A stretch of DNA of 64,000 bases. Source: Tricholoma matsutake. Lineage: Eukaryota; Basidiomycota; Agaricomycetes; Agaricales; Tricholomataceae. Of this stretch, positions 43,194-52,665 are shown in pieces; within the stretch, counting starts at the first letter, position 1; every line of letters starts with the position of its first letter. The position numbers were made by a program, and so were the translations under genes. The stretch is taken from contig AP026541.1 of the NCBI GenBank assembly GCA_026075535.2, positions 10,912,001 to 10,976,000 on the forward strand. Reading direction: 5' to 3'. The notes under the pieces were generated by a model. It did not search any database. It was not told where the DNA came from and saw nothing but the letters and a program-made list of their open reading frames with translations.

Positions 43194-45120
43194 GTATGTG
43201 ATGTTGCTAAGTATTTGGAGGGCATACAATGCTAATTTTGCGGTGTCGATGTGCGATCAGGATGTAGGTGATCTCGTTGAGTATTGGAAAGAACTCCACT
43301 GATTTCGCGATGTTGATGTGCCATCAGGATGTAGGTAATTTCATTGAGTATTTGAAAGAACTCTGCTGATTTCGCGATGTCGATGTGCTATCAGGATGTA
43401 GGTGATCTCATTGAGTATTTGAAAGAACTCCGCTGATTTTGCGGTGATGTGCCCTCAGTGGGTGAGTGATCTCATTGAGTATTTGAAAGAACTTTGCTAA
43501 TGTTGTGGTGTCAATGTGCTCTCAGCAAGTAAGTGATCTTGTTGAGTATTTGAAAGAATTCCACTAATGTTGCAGCATCAATGTGCCCTCAGCAAGTAAG
43601 TGATCTTGTTGAGTATTTGAAAGAACTCCACTAATGTTGTGGTGTCAATGTGCCCTCAGCTGGTAAGTGATCTTGTCAAGTATTTGAAATAACTCCACTA
43701 ATGTCGTGGCATCAATGTGCCCTCAGTCAGTAAGTGATCTTGTTGAGAATTTGAAAGAACTCTGCTAATGTTGCAGTGTCAATGTGCCCTCAGCGAGTAA
43801 GTGATCTTGTCGAGTATTTGAAAGAACTCCGCTAATGTTGCAGTGTCAATGTGCCCTCAGCTGGTAAGTGATCACATTGAGTATTTGAAAGAACTCTGCT
43901 AATGTTGAGGTGTCAATGTGCCCTCAGTGGGTAAGTGATCTCACTGAGTATTTGAAAGAACTCCACTAATGTTGTGGCATCAATGTGCCCAGCAAGTAAG
44001 TGATCTCATTGAGTATTTGAAAGAACTCTGCTAATGTCATGATGTCAATGTGCCCTCAGTTGGTAAGTGATCTTGTTGAGTATTTGGAAGAACTCTGCTA
44101 ATGTAGTGGTGTCAATGTGCTCTCAGCAAGTAAGTGATCTCATTGTATTTGAAAGAACTCTGCTAATGTCATGGTGTCAATGTGCCCCCAGCACGTAAGT
44201 GATCTCATTGAGTATTTGAAAGAATTCCACTAATGTTGTGGCATCAATGTGCCCTCAGCCAGTAAGTGATCTCATTGAATATTTGAAAGAACTCCACTAA
44301 TGTTGCAGCATCAATGTGCCCTCAGCTAGTAAGTGATCTTGTCAAGTATTTGAAAGAACTCTGCTAATGTTGCAGTGTCAATGTGCCCTCAGCGGGTAGG
44401 TGATCTCATTGAGTATTTGAACTCCACTAATGTTGTGGCGTCAATGTGCTCTCAGCTGGTAAGTGATCTCATTGAGTATTTGAAAGAACTCTGCTAATGT
44501 TGCAGCATCAATGTGCTGTCAGTGGGTAAGTGATCTTGTCAAGTATTTGAAAGAACTCCACTAATGTCATGGTGTCAATATGCCCTCAGTCAGTAAGTGA
44601 TCTTGTCAAGTATTTGAAAGAACTCTGCTAATGTCATGGTGTCAATGTGCCCTCAGTGGGTAAGTGATCTTGTCAAGTATTTGAAAGAACTCTGCTAATG
44701 TCATGGCATCAATGTGCCCTCAGCAAGTAAGTGATCTTGTTGAGTATTTGTGAGAACTCTCTAATGTTGTGGGGTCAATGTGCCCTCAGCAAGTAAGTAA
44801 TCTTGTCAAGTATTTGAAACAACTCCATTAATGTTGTGGCATCAATGTGCCCTCAGCAAGTAAGTGATCTTGTCGAGTATTTGAAAGAACTCTGCTAATG
44901 TAGCAGCGTCCCTCAGCAAGTAAGTGATCTCATCGAGTATTTGAAAGAACTCTGCTAATGTTGTGGCATCAATGTGCCCTCAGGAAGTAAGTGATCTCAT
45001 TGAATATTTGAAAGAATTCCACTAATGTCATGGCATCAATCTGTGCTCAGCAAGTAAGTGATCTCATCAAGTATTTGAAAGAACTCTGCTAATGTTGTGG
45101 CATCAATGTGCCCTCAGAAT
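43194..45120 (+). repeat. Satellite of 29 tandem intron-like units, period about 67 bp
   Basis: Each unit begins GTAAGTGATC (or GTAGGT, GTGAGT, GTATGT), has TATTTGAAAGAACTC, a branch-like CTAAT or CTGAT about 30 bases before the end, and closes TGTGCCCTCAG. Most are exactly 64 nt (range 57-67). A 3-base spacer separates each from the next: GAT three times, then TGG, CAA, CTG, TCA, CGA, TTG, CAC, CCA, CTA, CGG, GAA, AAT. Units start at 43194, 43264, 43331, 43398, 43462, 43529 and so on to 45054. The next segment (45121) starts GTATGT and then diverges. Confidence 0.93.
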
Positions 45121-45311
45121 GTATGTAATTATACCTGATGTTAATGTTTTCCACTCATTTGTACTCATGCCAAGGCACACTTGTGTGAGTGCATTATTCC
45201 ATTTGTTCCTCTTCATTCCATTGTTGTCTGACAAGTGAACCAGTTGTGGACAACCTTGTCAGGAGCCATATTCACAACAACCTTCCCATATATTTGCTAT
45301 ATTTGCCAGAT

Positions 45312-46739
45312 ATGAGGCTAGTGCATAGAAGCACTGTTGAGAGCCTCATCCAACCAGCTATCAAAGGCATCATTGGGAGGTACCTAACCACACAGAAAGA
45401 AGAAACCATCAAACAGATGGTAAAGGACAAGACTGCATATGCTATATTTTCCCATCGGTGGTCAGTTCAGGGAGAGCTGACTTTTCAGGACCTGTCAAAA
45501 CTTGAATCCATCAATGTGGCAGGGTTGAGCCTGCTGATAAATAGACCCAAGGAGGAGTTGAAGGTACTATGTGGTGCTAGAATTTTAGATCAGGCTATGG
45601 TTTGCACTGCCAACATAAACACTGGACATAATGGCAGGGAAGTGTTTATGAAGATGAAGGAAATCTGTGATTGTTTGCCCCAAGGCCACTGTGCCACTGA
45701 CCTTGTCAAACTGGTCAAATTTTGTGAGGCAGCATTGGGGTACCAGTGTGACTATGTCTGGTTGGACACTGGATGTATCAACAAGCAGAGCAGTGCGGAG
45801 CTTGAGGAGTCCATACGGTCTATGTTTAGCTGGTACCAAAACTCCAAGATATGCATTGTACACCTCAGCCATACTAGTGTACCATACACTATGGAACAGG
45901 ATCCATGGTTCACAAGGGGTTGGACCCTGCAGGAGCTTTTGGCCCCAAATGCCATCAAAATTTTCTCCCAATCATGGCGCCCCCTCACACCAAAATGCAA
46001 TGACAAAATCCCTGATGCTAAATTGGGCATCCGCCTTTGGAAAGTCATTTCCAAAATCACACAAATTCCAGAGGATCAGCTGCTCAATTTTGAGCCTGGG
46101 ACAATCAATGTCAGGGAGAGGATGGTGTGGGCATCCAAGAGAAAGACAACCCGCACTGAAGATGTGGCATATTGCCTCATTGGCATATTTAACATCCCCC
46201 TTTCCATCGCATATGGGGAGGGACAGAGGGCTTTTTATAGGTTGCAGGTCAAAATCATGCAATGCAGTCATGATCGGGGATTGTTTGCATGGAATGGTTC
46301 ACCATCATTACACAACACCATGTTCACCGCAGAGCCAGAAGCCTTCTTCCCTCTTGAGGGGTCTCTGCTTACAGGAGAGGAAGTAGATAATTCTGCAGAT
46401 CTGACTTACACGCTCACGAACTATGGGTTGCACATCCCACTATCCATTTATGAGGTGCACCACATCAAGGCACTGGGCAGGCGCGATGGGGCTTGGATCA
46501 CATATAAGTTGAAAGTGCGGAAGCTGGGGGAGATTGAAGTGGCATTTGAGTTTCTGCCCCGATATGCAAAGCTTACAATTGGCATTCTGGGAAACACCCC
46601 AGGCAATATATCCCTGGCTATTGTGCTGATTTCCCCTGAAATTGGCTCACAACAATGGTACAAGAGAATGACCACAGATGTCATCAAGCTGCCACGTTCC
46701 AATAAGTGGACAGTGCTGAAGCTGATCTTCATAGAGTAA
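45312..46739 (+). CDS. HET-domain protein (heterokaryon incompatibility type)
   Basis: A single open frame to TAA at 46739; I choose ATG 45312 (MRLVHRSTVESL, 475 aa) because fungal HET proteins often begin just before the domain, though the frame is open from 45189. HET motifs: TAYAIFSHRWSVQGELTFQDL near residue 40-60, CDYVWLDTGCINKQSS near 148, SWYQNSKICIVHL near 175, WFTRGWTLQELLAPN near 198-212. A motif-like C-terminal part follows (YCLIGIFNIPLSIAYGEG). HET proteins trigger self/non-self cell death in filamentous fungi. It has no stops or frameshifts, unlike the transposons, so it may be functional. Upstream exons are likely in the region of the intron-like array. Confidence 0.9.
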   Translation: MRLVHRSTVESLIQPAIKGIIGRYLTTQKEETIKQMVKDKTAYAIFSHRWSVQGELTFQDLSKLESINVAGLSLLINRPKEELKVLCGARILDQAMVCTANINTGHNGREVFMKMKEICDCLPQGHCATDLVKLVKFCEAALGYQCDYVWLDTGCINKQSSAELEESIRSMFSWYQNSKICIVHLSHTSVPYTMEQDPWFTRGWTLQELLAPNAIKIFSQSWRPLTPKCNDKIPDAKLGIRLWKVISKITQIPEDQLLNFEPGTINVRERMVWASKRKTTRTEDVAYCLIGIFNIPLSIAYGEGQRAFYRLQVKIMQCSHDRGLFAWNGSPSLHNTMFTAEPEAFFPLEGSLLTGEEVDNSADLTYTLTNYGLHIPLSIYEVHHIKALGRRDGAWITYKLKVRKLGEIEVAFEFLPRYAKLTIGILGNTPGNISLAIVLISPEIGSQQWYKRMTTDVIKLPRSNKWTVLKLIFIE

Positions 46740-47079
46740 CAATTGATGTCACTCAGATAGTCTTGGAGAATTAGCAAGGAGGTGGGTGAACAAACATATA
46801 TTCTTACACATCCAATAAATTCTTCTCTTTTAAGTCAGACTCCATTCCAATCTGAACATCACTACTTTCATTCCTCTTGCTCTATTTGTTATTGTCATTC
46901 TGCTTGTTCCCAAAACATTTTCATCAACTATTATGCATTCCTTGTGTCTCTCTTTGTTGATTCTTATATGCCTTTTCACACCATCACTCTCCGCTGCATG
47001 ATGATGTCTATATGTCAATACAGTCCTCGATGCTAGACCAATCTATCTATTGAAATTTCTGTCACACAATACTATATAC
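46740..47079 (+). other. 3' flank of the HET gene
   Basis: AT-rich, no ORF, no clear polyadenylation signal and no repeat. It leads into hAT-like subterminal repeats. Confidence 0.5.
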
Positions 47080-47566
47080 TACTGTGTGAAGACTGGTTGC
47101 AACTGATTGCAACTGGTTTTCAAACAGTTTTCAAATATTTACAAAATGAGGCAACCAGCAACCATAACAACCCTAAATGTGGGCAACCGCAACCAAAAAA
47201 AAGACCAGACCAAGGTTCGGTCCAGTTCAGTCCTATGATATTTTTCGGTCCTTTAGACTGGACCTTGAAACACTAGTTATAACCAGTCTTGAACCGAACT
47301 TATGTATAGACATTGTAAATACATTTATTTATATATACTAATTATGTACTGAAGGGACAAAGCCCAGAGGATCAGTGGAATGAAATTGAATACTCGTGAG
47401 ATGGTCCATGCACACATCTCCAAGTTTGGAATGTTGTTTGTGTTTGGTTGCTAGTACACATTTGTTGATTGACCACTAACAATGACACTATCTCCCACAC
47501 CTCCCTTCCCACAGCCCTCCCATCTGCTGCTTCACTGTTGCTGTCACACATGCATAGAGGTCCCAG

Positions 47567-47627
47567 GTAAATGTCTTTTTCATTATGTATTTATGACTAC
47601 TAACCATTTTTTCATATGTTTTTCTAG
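47567..47627 (+). other. Intron-like module 4 (61 nt)
   Basis: CAG before GTAAAT, branch-like ACTAACC at 47599-47605, end TTTTTCTAG before GTT. Of the five copies this one and 8579-8642 retain the best donor and acceptor. Confidence 0.65.
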
Positions 47628-47739
47628 GTTTTAATGCAATTACAATGCTATATGAGATGTAACAACACAGTGCCTGCCTCCAGCCTCAGGAGCCACTGCT
47701 TGTGAGGTGGATTGCAGGTGCTAGCAGCCAACAACAGGA

Positions 47740-48110
47740 TGACTGACAAACAGGGGACAACAAATGATGACTAATGAAGAAGAGGGGCCAATGGATGACA
47801 AACAACAAACAACAAAGGGGACAATGCACAATGAATGGGGGACAATGAACAACAAAGAGGGGGATGGCAAATGATGAATGGAGGGGGAAGTACAACTGAC
47901 AAGGGGGGGCAACAAATGACAAAGGGGGCAGTGATGAATGACAAAGGGGGCAGCAACAAATGATGAAGGGAGATGACAACAAACAACAATGGAGGGATGA
48001 TGAATGGCATCCAGTGAACAGGGGGACAGCAAACAACAAATGGGGGGATGGTGAATGACAGATGGGGCAACAAACAACAATGGAGGGATGACAAACTGCA
48101 AATGGGGAAC
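47740..48110 (+). repeat. Degenerate GACAAACAACAA minisatellite
   Basis: Purine-rich short repeats (variants of GATGACAAACAACAAAGGGG), followed by a C/T-rich run at 48118-48175. Same family as 8465-8870. Confidence 0.7.
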
Positions 48111-48430
48111 TACCCAACACCACCACCACCCCCTTCCTTTTTTTCTTTTTCTTTTTTTCTTTTTTCTTTTTCTTCGTTTATTATTAGTACTATGTAGTAG
48201 GTATGTAATTGTAATTAGTAGTCGGTCCTGGCCAGTCCTGGTCAGGACTGAAGTTCAGTCTGGGACTGGTTACAACCAGTCCCATGACTGATTGTAACCG
48301 TACTAGACTGGCTTTACCTGGTTCTGGTCACAGTTACAAGCAAAGTACAAAAATAAATAACCGGTTCGGTTCCAGTTACAGCCAACAGAGGCAAAAAACT
48401 GGGACTGGACCAGACTTTCAAGCACTAGCA

Positions 48431-48788
48431 GTAAAGACCTCTATTGTTTGTAGTTTCATTGTTCTTGATAAAGTGGCCCAGGTTTTTCTAAATAACAAGT
48501 TGTGGAAGTCCACAACAAGTTCCTGGGCATGATCAAGTTCTGTGGCTGGAAGCCAAGAGGTTTCCTCATCAGTTCCTTGGTAGCCTTCCCACTGCACAAA
48601 GTAGAGTAACTTGCACCAGCCACAATTGTTGATTTTGGAGTCGAGGATTTCTGAGATTTTGTACTCCAGTTTGTCCTCTATCCACAAGTTTCTGGAGTTC
48701 CTGGTGGAGCTTGTTGAGAGGCTAGCCTGTGTTCCAGGAAAACAGTGATGTTTGGATGATAGCCTTTGTTGGCAAAGAAGGGTGATAC
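48431..48788 (-). pseudogene. Gypsy D integrase C-terminus and chromodomain
   Basis: Minus strand: FFANKGYHPN just after the copia C insertion, then a chromodomain (YKISEILDSKINNCGWCKLL ... WEGYQGTDEETSWLPATEL) in a shifted frame. It continues 59773-60295 across copia C; GTATC from gypsy D is the duplicated target (GATAC on the plus strand). Confidence 0.82.
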
Positions 48789-49069
48789 TCTGATTGCGCA
48801 GGGTCATGGATGAAATCGGAAAGGGAAAAACTGTACAAGATCAATCCTCAGTGGTGTAGAAACACTTAATTGAGTGGTAATGTACCTGTACGAGATCAAC
48901 TACAGTATGATTAGTTACCAGTCTGTGTAATGTAATGAAGGGACTTACTCCTCAGTGGTGTAGAAACACTCAGGAGTCTCGGAGACTATACAAAAATTTT
49001 ATCTAAGGGTTTAGTAAGTGTTTCAGTTATACTTAGTCCATTATTTAATAATAATAATATAGTCCAACA
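48789..49069 (-). repeat. 3' LTR of copia C
   Basis: 281 bp, plus-strand ends TCTGATTGCGCAGGG and AGTCCAACA; followed by the purine tract complement CTCCCCCTTGAGCGGG. Confidence 0.9.
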
Positions 49070-49089
49070 CTCCCCCTTGAGCGGGACAG

Positions 49090-52000
49090 TCACTGGAGAC
49101 TGAGAAGGGACCGGAAACACTCGAATTTGATGCATGGGAGCAACTTTGTGAAAACGTCGGCGATGTTTTCATCAGTGGGGCGATAGGTGAGCTCGATGTC
49201 CCCAGATTCAACGGTTTGTCGCACGAAATGGAAGTGCACGTCTATGTGTTTGGTCCGCCCATGGTAAGCTGAATCCTTTGCAAGGTGAATAGTGCCTTGG
49301 TTATTGCAGAAAACGGTTGTGGGGCATGAGAATATGAGGATTTTGTTGAATTCCTGTAAGACCTTGTGGTACCAGAGGACTTCCTTTGAGGAGTGCGTTA
49401 ACGCGACATATTTGGCCTCGGTGCTCGAGAGGGTGACAATCGGCTGCTTTTTACTGCTCCAGGACACAGCTCCACCTCCATAAAAGAAGGTATAGCCCGA
49501 GATCAAGTGGCGATGGGTGTTTGAAGCCCAGTCGGCGTCGGTATATCCGTTAAATTGCAGTCCTTGCCCCCTAGTATTAATCTGAGAGTCTTGGTTCCAG
49601 AGAGGTAACGAAAAATGTGCGTGACAGTGTTCATGTGAGTTGACATCAGGTTCTCGAGGTGTTGAGAGAGAGTTGAGAGAGAGACGAGACAGCGTAAGTA
49701 ATATCAGGGCGAGTCATGACACTGGTGTACATCAAGCATCCGATCATTTCCCTATACTTTGTCTTTCCAGCTCCTTCCAACATCATCGACGATACCCCTT
49801 TTGATCCAATTGTGAGGTCAACTCCAGGCTCCATTGGCATTGAGGCGGTGCGTGCATCAGTAAGGTCGAATCGCGTGAGGATTTCTTCGATGTATGCCTG
49901 TTGGCCAAGGGATATAGTCTTGCTCTCAAGGTCATGTTTCAGTTCGATGCCCAGTAACCAATTGATCGGGCCATTGTCAACAATGTCGAAATACTTTCAA
50001 AAGCTATTTTTGATATTTTCTTGGCATTTTTCAGAGCTTGTGATGATTGTGAAATTGTCAGTTGCACACGCAACGATGGTGTAGTCAGCAGCGTTGATTC
50101 GGTAGAATACGGCATGGTTGGCCTTGAGCATGGTGTAGTCGAGCTCGGTAAAGATGGTCTTGAGCCACTTGTACCATTCGTGTGCACCTTGTTTGGTTCC
50201 GTAAAGGGGTGCAAGTAGTTTGCAGACAGGTCCCTTTTCAGGTAAGTGATGAGGCAGTGCGCAGAACTTTTTGTAGAGCGGGGGCAACTTCATGTACAAG
50301 TTTATGTCCAGGGGTAGTCGAGCATTCAGGTAGGCTGATTTTGCATCGCATTGGCCTATAGCTGAGCCAAGGTGGGCCTCGAGAGCAAGTACAAGCCATA
50401 GGGTTTCTGGACGGACTGTGGGTGCAAAGGTGTCTTTGTAATCGACCCCATGCTTTTGACTGGTACCTTTTGCAACACATCGTGCTCTGTGACATGCGAT
50501 CTCTCCCTGGGCATCCCGTTTTCGGCGGAACACATACATCGAGGGGATAATGTTTGCCCCCGGTGGTGCTTTTACAAGCTCCCAGGTCTTGAGCTTTTTG
50601 AGCTGGGTGAGTTCTTCCTCTATTGCCTGTTCCCACTTCTCTCGCTCATCACTTTTCAGTACCTCCCCGAGTGTCGGCTCATCCCCTGCTGCTATCATCG
50701 CCATCATAACTCCATCTGTCATTATTGCTTCCACTGTATCACCTCCTGTTTCGACTTCTTCGGCTATTTGCGCTGTCAACCCATCTTGCTGGTTTCTTCG
50801 TGCAGTGTTTCTTCTCCCCCTCCCATACTCTTCTGCATTGTATTGTTTGAGTCCATCCAGAGAGTTCCTTTGTTGTGTTTGCTCCTGGGGTGGTACAGGC
50901 ATTGGTGGTCATTGTTCTGGTGGTGTGGGTGCAATAGGTCGTGTAGGGGAAACTTTTGTGTTTGGGGTTGAGTCTGGTTGAACGTCGCCATTGTCGAAGT
51001 ATTCTTTGTCATCGTCAGCATCTAATTCCCACTCCCCCTCAATCCTCGCATTGTTTGCAGCTCTGGGATCGAAGTAGACATCTCGTTCCACAGAAATTCA
51101 TCGTTTGTCTGCCCAATACACATGGCAACCCTTTGACTCATCATCAATACCCACAAAATGTCCTTCCTCAACCTTCGCCTTTAGTTTTCCTGCCTCTAGG
51201 TTCTTTACCCACACACGTGCACCGAATTCCTGGAGCTGTTTCAGGTTGGGTTTCTTGCCAGTTGCTACTTCAATGGGGGTCTTGAATGTTTTGTTTGCAG
51301 TGGTAAGGGTTCGGTTTCGTATCCATACATGGTGTCTGATGGCCTCTTCCCATAGGAACATTGGGAGGCCAGCCCCTATAATCATTGCAACAGCTCCTTC
51401 TACATGGGTTCAGTTTGCTCACTTGGTGACTCCATTGGACAATGGTGAGTCATGCGTCGTGAGGTGGTGAACAGTTCCCTTGGCCTCAAGATGTTCTGTG
51501 AACTCGTTGCTCATGAATTTACCTCCACGGTCAGTACCAAAGATCTTTATGTTGGTGCCGCATTGAACATTGACCCAGGCCTCGTACTTTTTGTAGTTTG
51601 TGCATGTCTGGGACTTGAGCTGTTGGAAGTAAACCTTCTCCTCACTCGAACTGAGATCATGGTAGAGAGAGTAGTACTGGCTGTGTGACAGGGACTTGAC
51701 TTGGGCTGGTCCCCATAGGTCAGCGACGACTTTTTCACCATATCTGGTGTATTTGGTTTTGCTTTCCTTTGGGAATGGGTGACGTGGTGCCTTTGTTTTC
51801 AAACATGATTCACAAAAGTCTTGAGGGTGGTTTAGATCAACCTTGACCCCTTTAACCATGCGTTTCTGGATCATCTGCTTGAGTGCATCATAGTGAACGT
51901 GACCCATCCATCAGTGGAATTCCGAGAGGGTTATACCCCTTTTTGACATGGCTACATGTACTTCTTTGCCAGGGTTCACATTGCCAGGTATTCGGTAGAG

Positions 52001-52223
52001 ATTTGCAACTAGGGGAACACAGCCAATTACAGCCTTGTTTGCGGTCATGATCTTGCATTCCCCACCTCCAGTCTCAGTGTAGAACCCTGCACGGTCAATT
52101 GTAGGGACGGACAGTAATGTATAGGCAAGGTTTGGAGTGAAGAGTGTATTCCTGAGTAGGAGTCAGGTCTTGCCTTTCTTTCTGTTTGGTACCCATACTT
52201 CGATGTCACCTTTACCGAGCGCA
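49090..52223 (-). pseudogene. Copia C integrase, RT and RNase H
   Basis: Minus-strand order from 52223: end of protease region (GKGDIEVWVPNRKKGKT), GAG-pre-integrase (WMGHVHYDALKQMIQ ... CESCLKTKAPRHPF), integrase core (VVADLWGPAQV, KIFGTDRGGKFMSNEF, MFLWEEAIRHHVWIRNRT), acidic linker, RT (WEQAIEEELTQLKKLKTWEL, ARCVAKGTSQKHGVDYKDTF, CDAKSAYLNARLP, YGTKQGAHEW), catalytic region ACATDNFTII where fungal copia usually has TDDF, then RNase H (STEAKYVALTHSSKEVLWYH, NNQGTIHLAKDSAYHGRTKH). In-frame stops near 52160, 51905, 51418, 51412, 51092, 50910 and 49996. The Asp-to-Asn change removes a catalytic residue. Confidence 0.92.
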
Positions 52224-52228
52224 CTGAA

Positions 52229-52654
52229 TATAAGGGCAACCTCAGCCTCTAGCAAAGGGAAATCCGAAGTTAAAATTATGCTACATAATACAGGGATTGG
52301 GGGCGCACCTAGAAAAGGGAAATCCGAAGAGAAAACTCTAAGGATCCCCTTGCTGATGCCCAGTATATGTGAAGACGACAAAAATCAAATATAACCTAAA
52401 AATAGAAAAAGGCGGAGATAGGCGGATCAAGGCCGCCGAATGACATCATACCAAGGGGTATGTGTCGGAAGGGGTACTCCGCCTCTAAATATAAAAGTGT
52501 CAACATGTACAAACATGATAGCAAGGGAAAATTAGTAATAAAATCCGGAAAAATCATAGAAAATGAAGAGTAGAAGGAAATGAGGTGGGGAAAAATATAG
52601 GACGAACATAAAAAATAGGAAAAACACACAGGGCACCTCCCTAGTCCCCTTACA
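52229..52654 (-). repeat. 3' LTR of A4
   Basis: 426 bp, near-identical to 57843-58268. Confidence 0.93.
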
Positions 52655-52665
52655 TCACCCCCTCT

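Larger units (their letters stand above)
47080..48427 (+). mobile_element. hAT-like non-autonomous remnant with intron-like module and minisatellite
   Basis: The right end TTCAAGCACTA (48427) read backward gives TAGTGCTTGAAAG, close to the hAT end at 6496. A second such end, facing the same way, is at 47275 (TAGTGTTTCAAGG on the minus strand), so at least two copies are overlaid. ACTGGT/ACCAGT subterminal motifs fill 47090-47290 and 48220-48420. Inside are an intron-like module (47567-47627), a degraded class A hairpin (47670-47705) and a GACAAACAACAA minisatellite. No matching 8-bp flanks were found. Confidence 0.6.

Noticed and set aside
43194..45120. CRISPR-like array (regular repeats with short spacers)
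   Set aside because: The spacers are only three bases and the repeats are 64 nt with splice-like ends; the context is eukaryotic.
47080..47275. Separate 196-bp MITE
   Set aside because: The ends are only loosely alike and the 8-bp flanks CTATATAC and GTTATAAC do not match.
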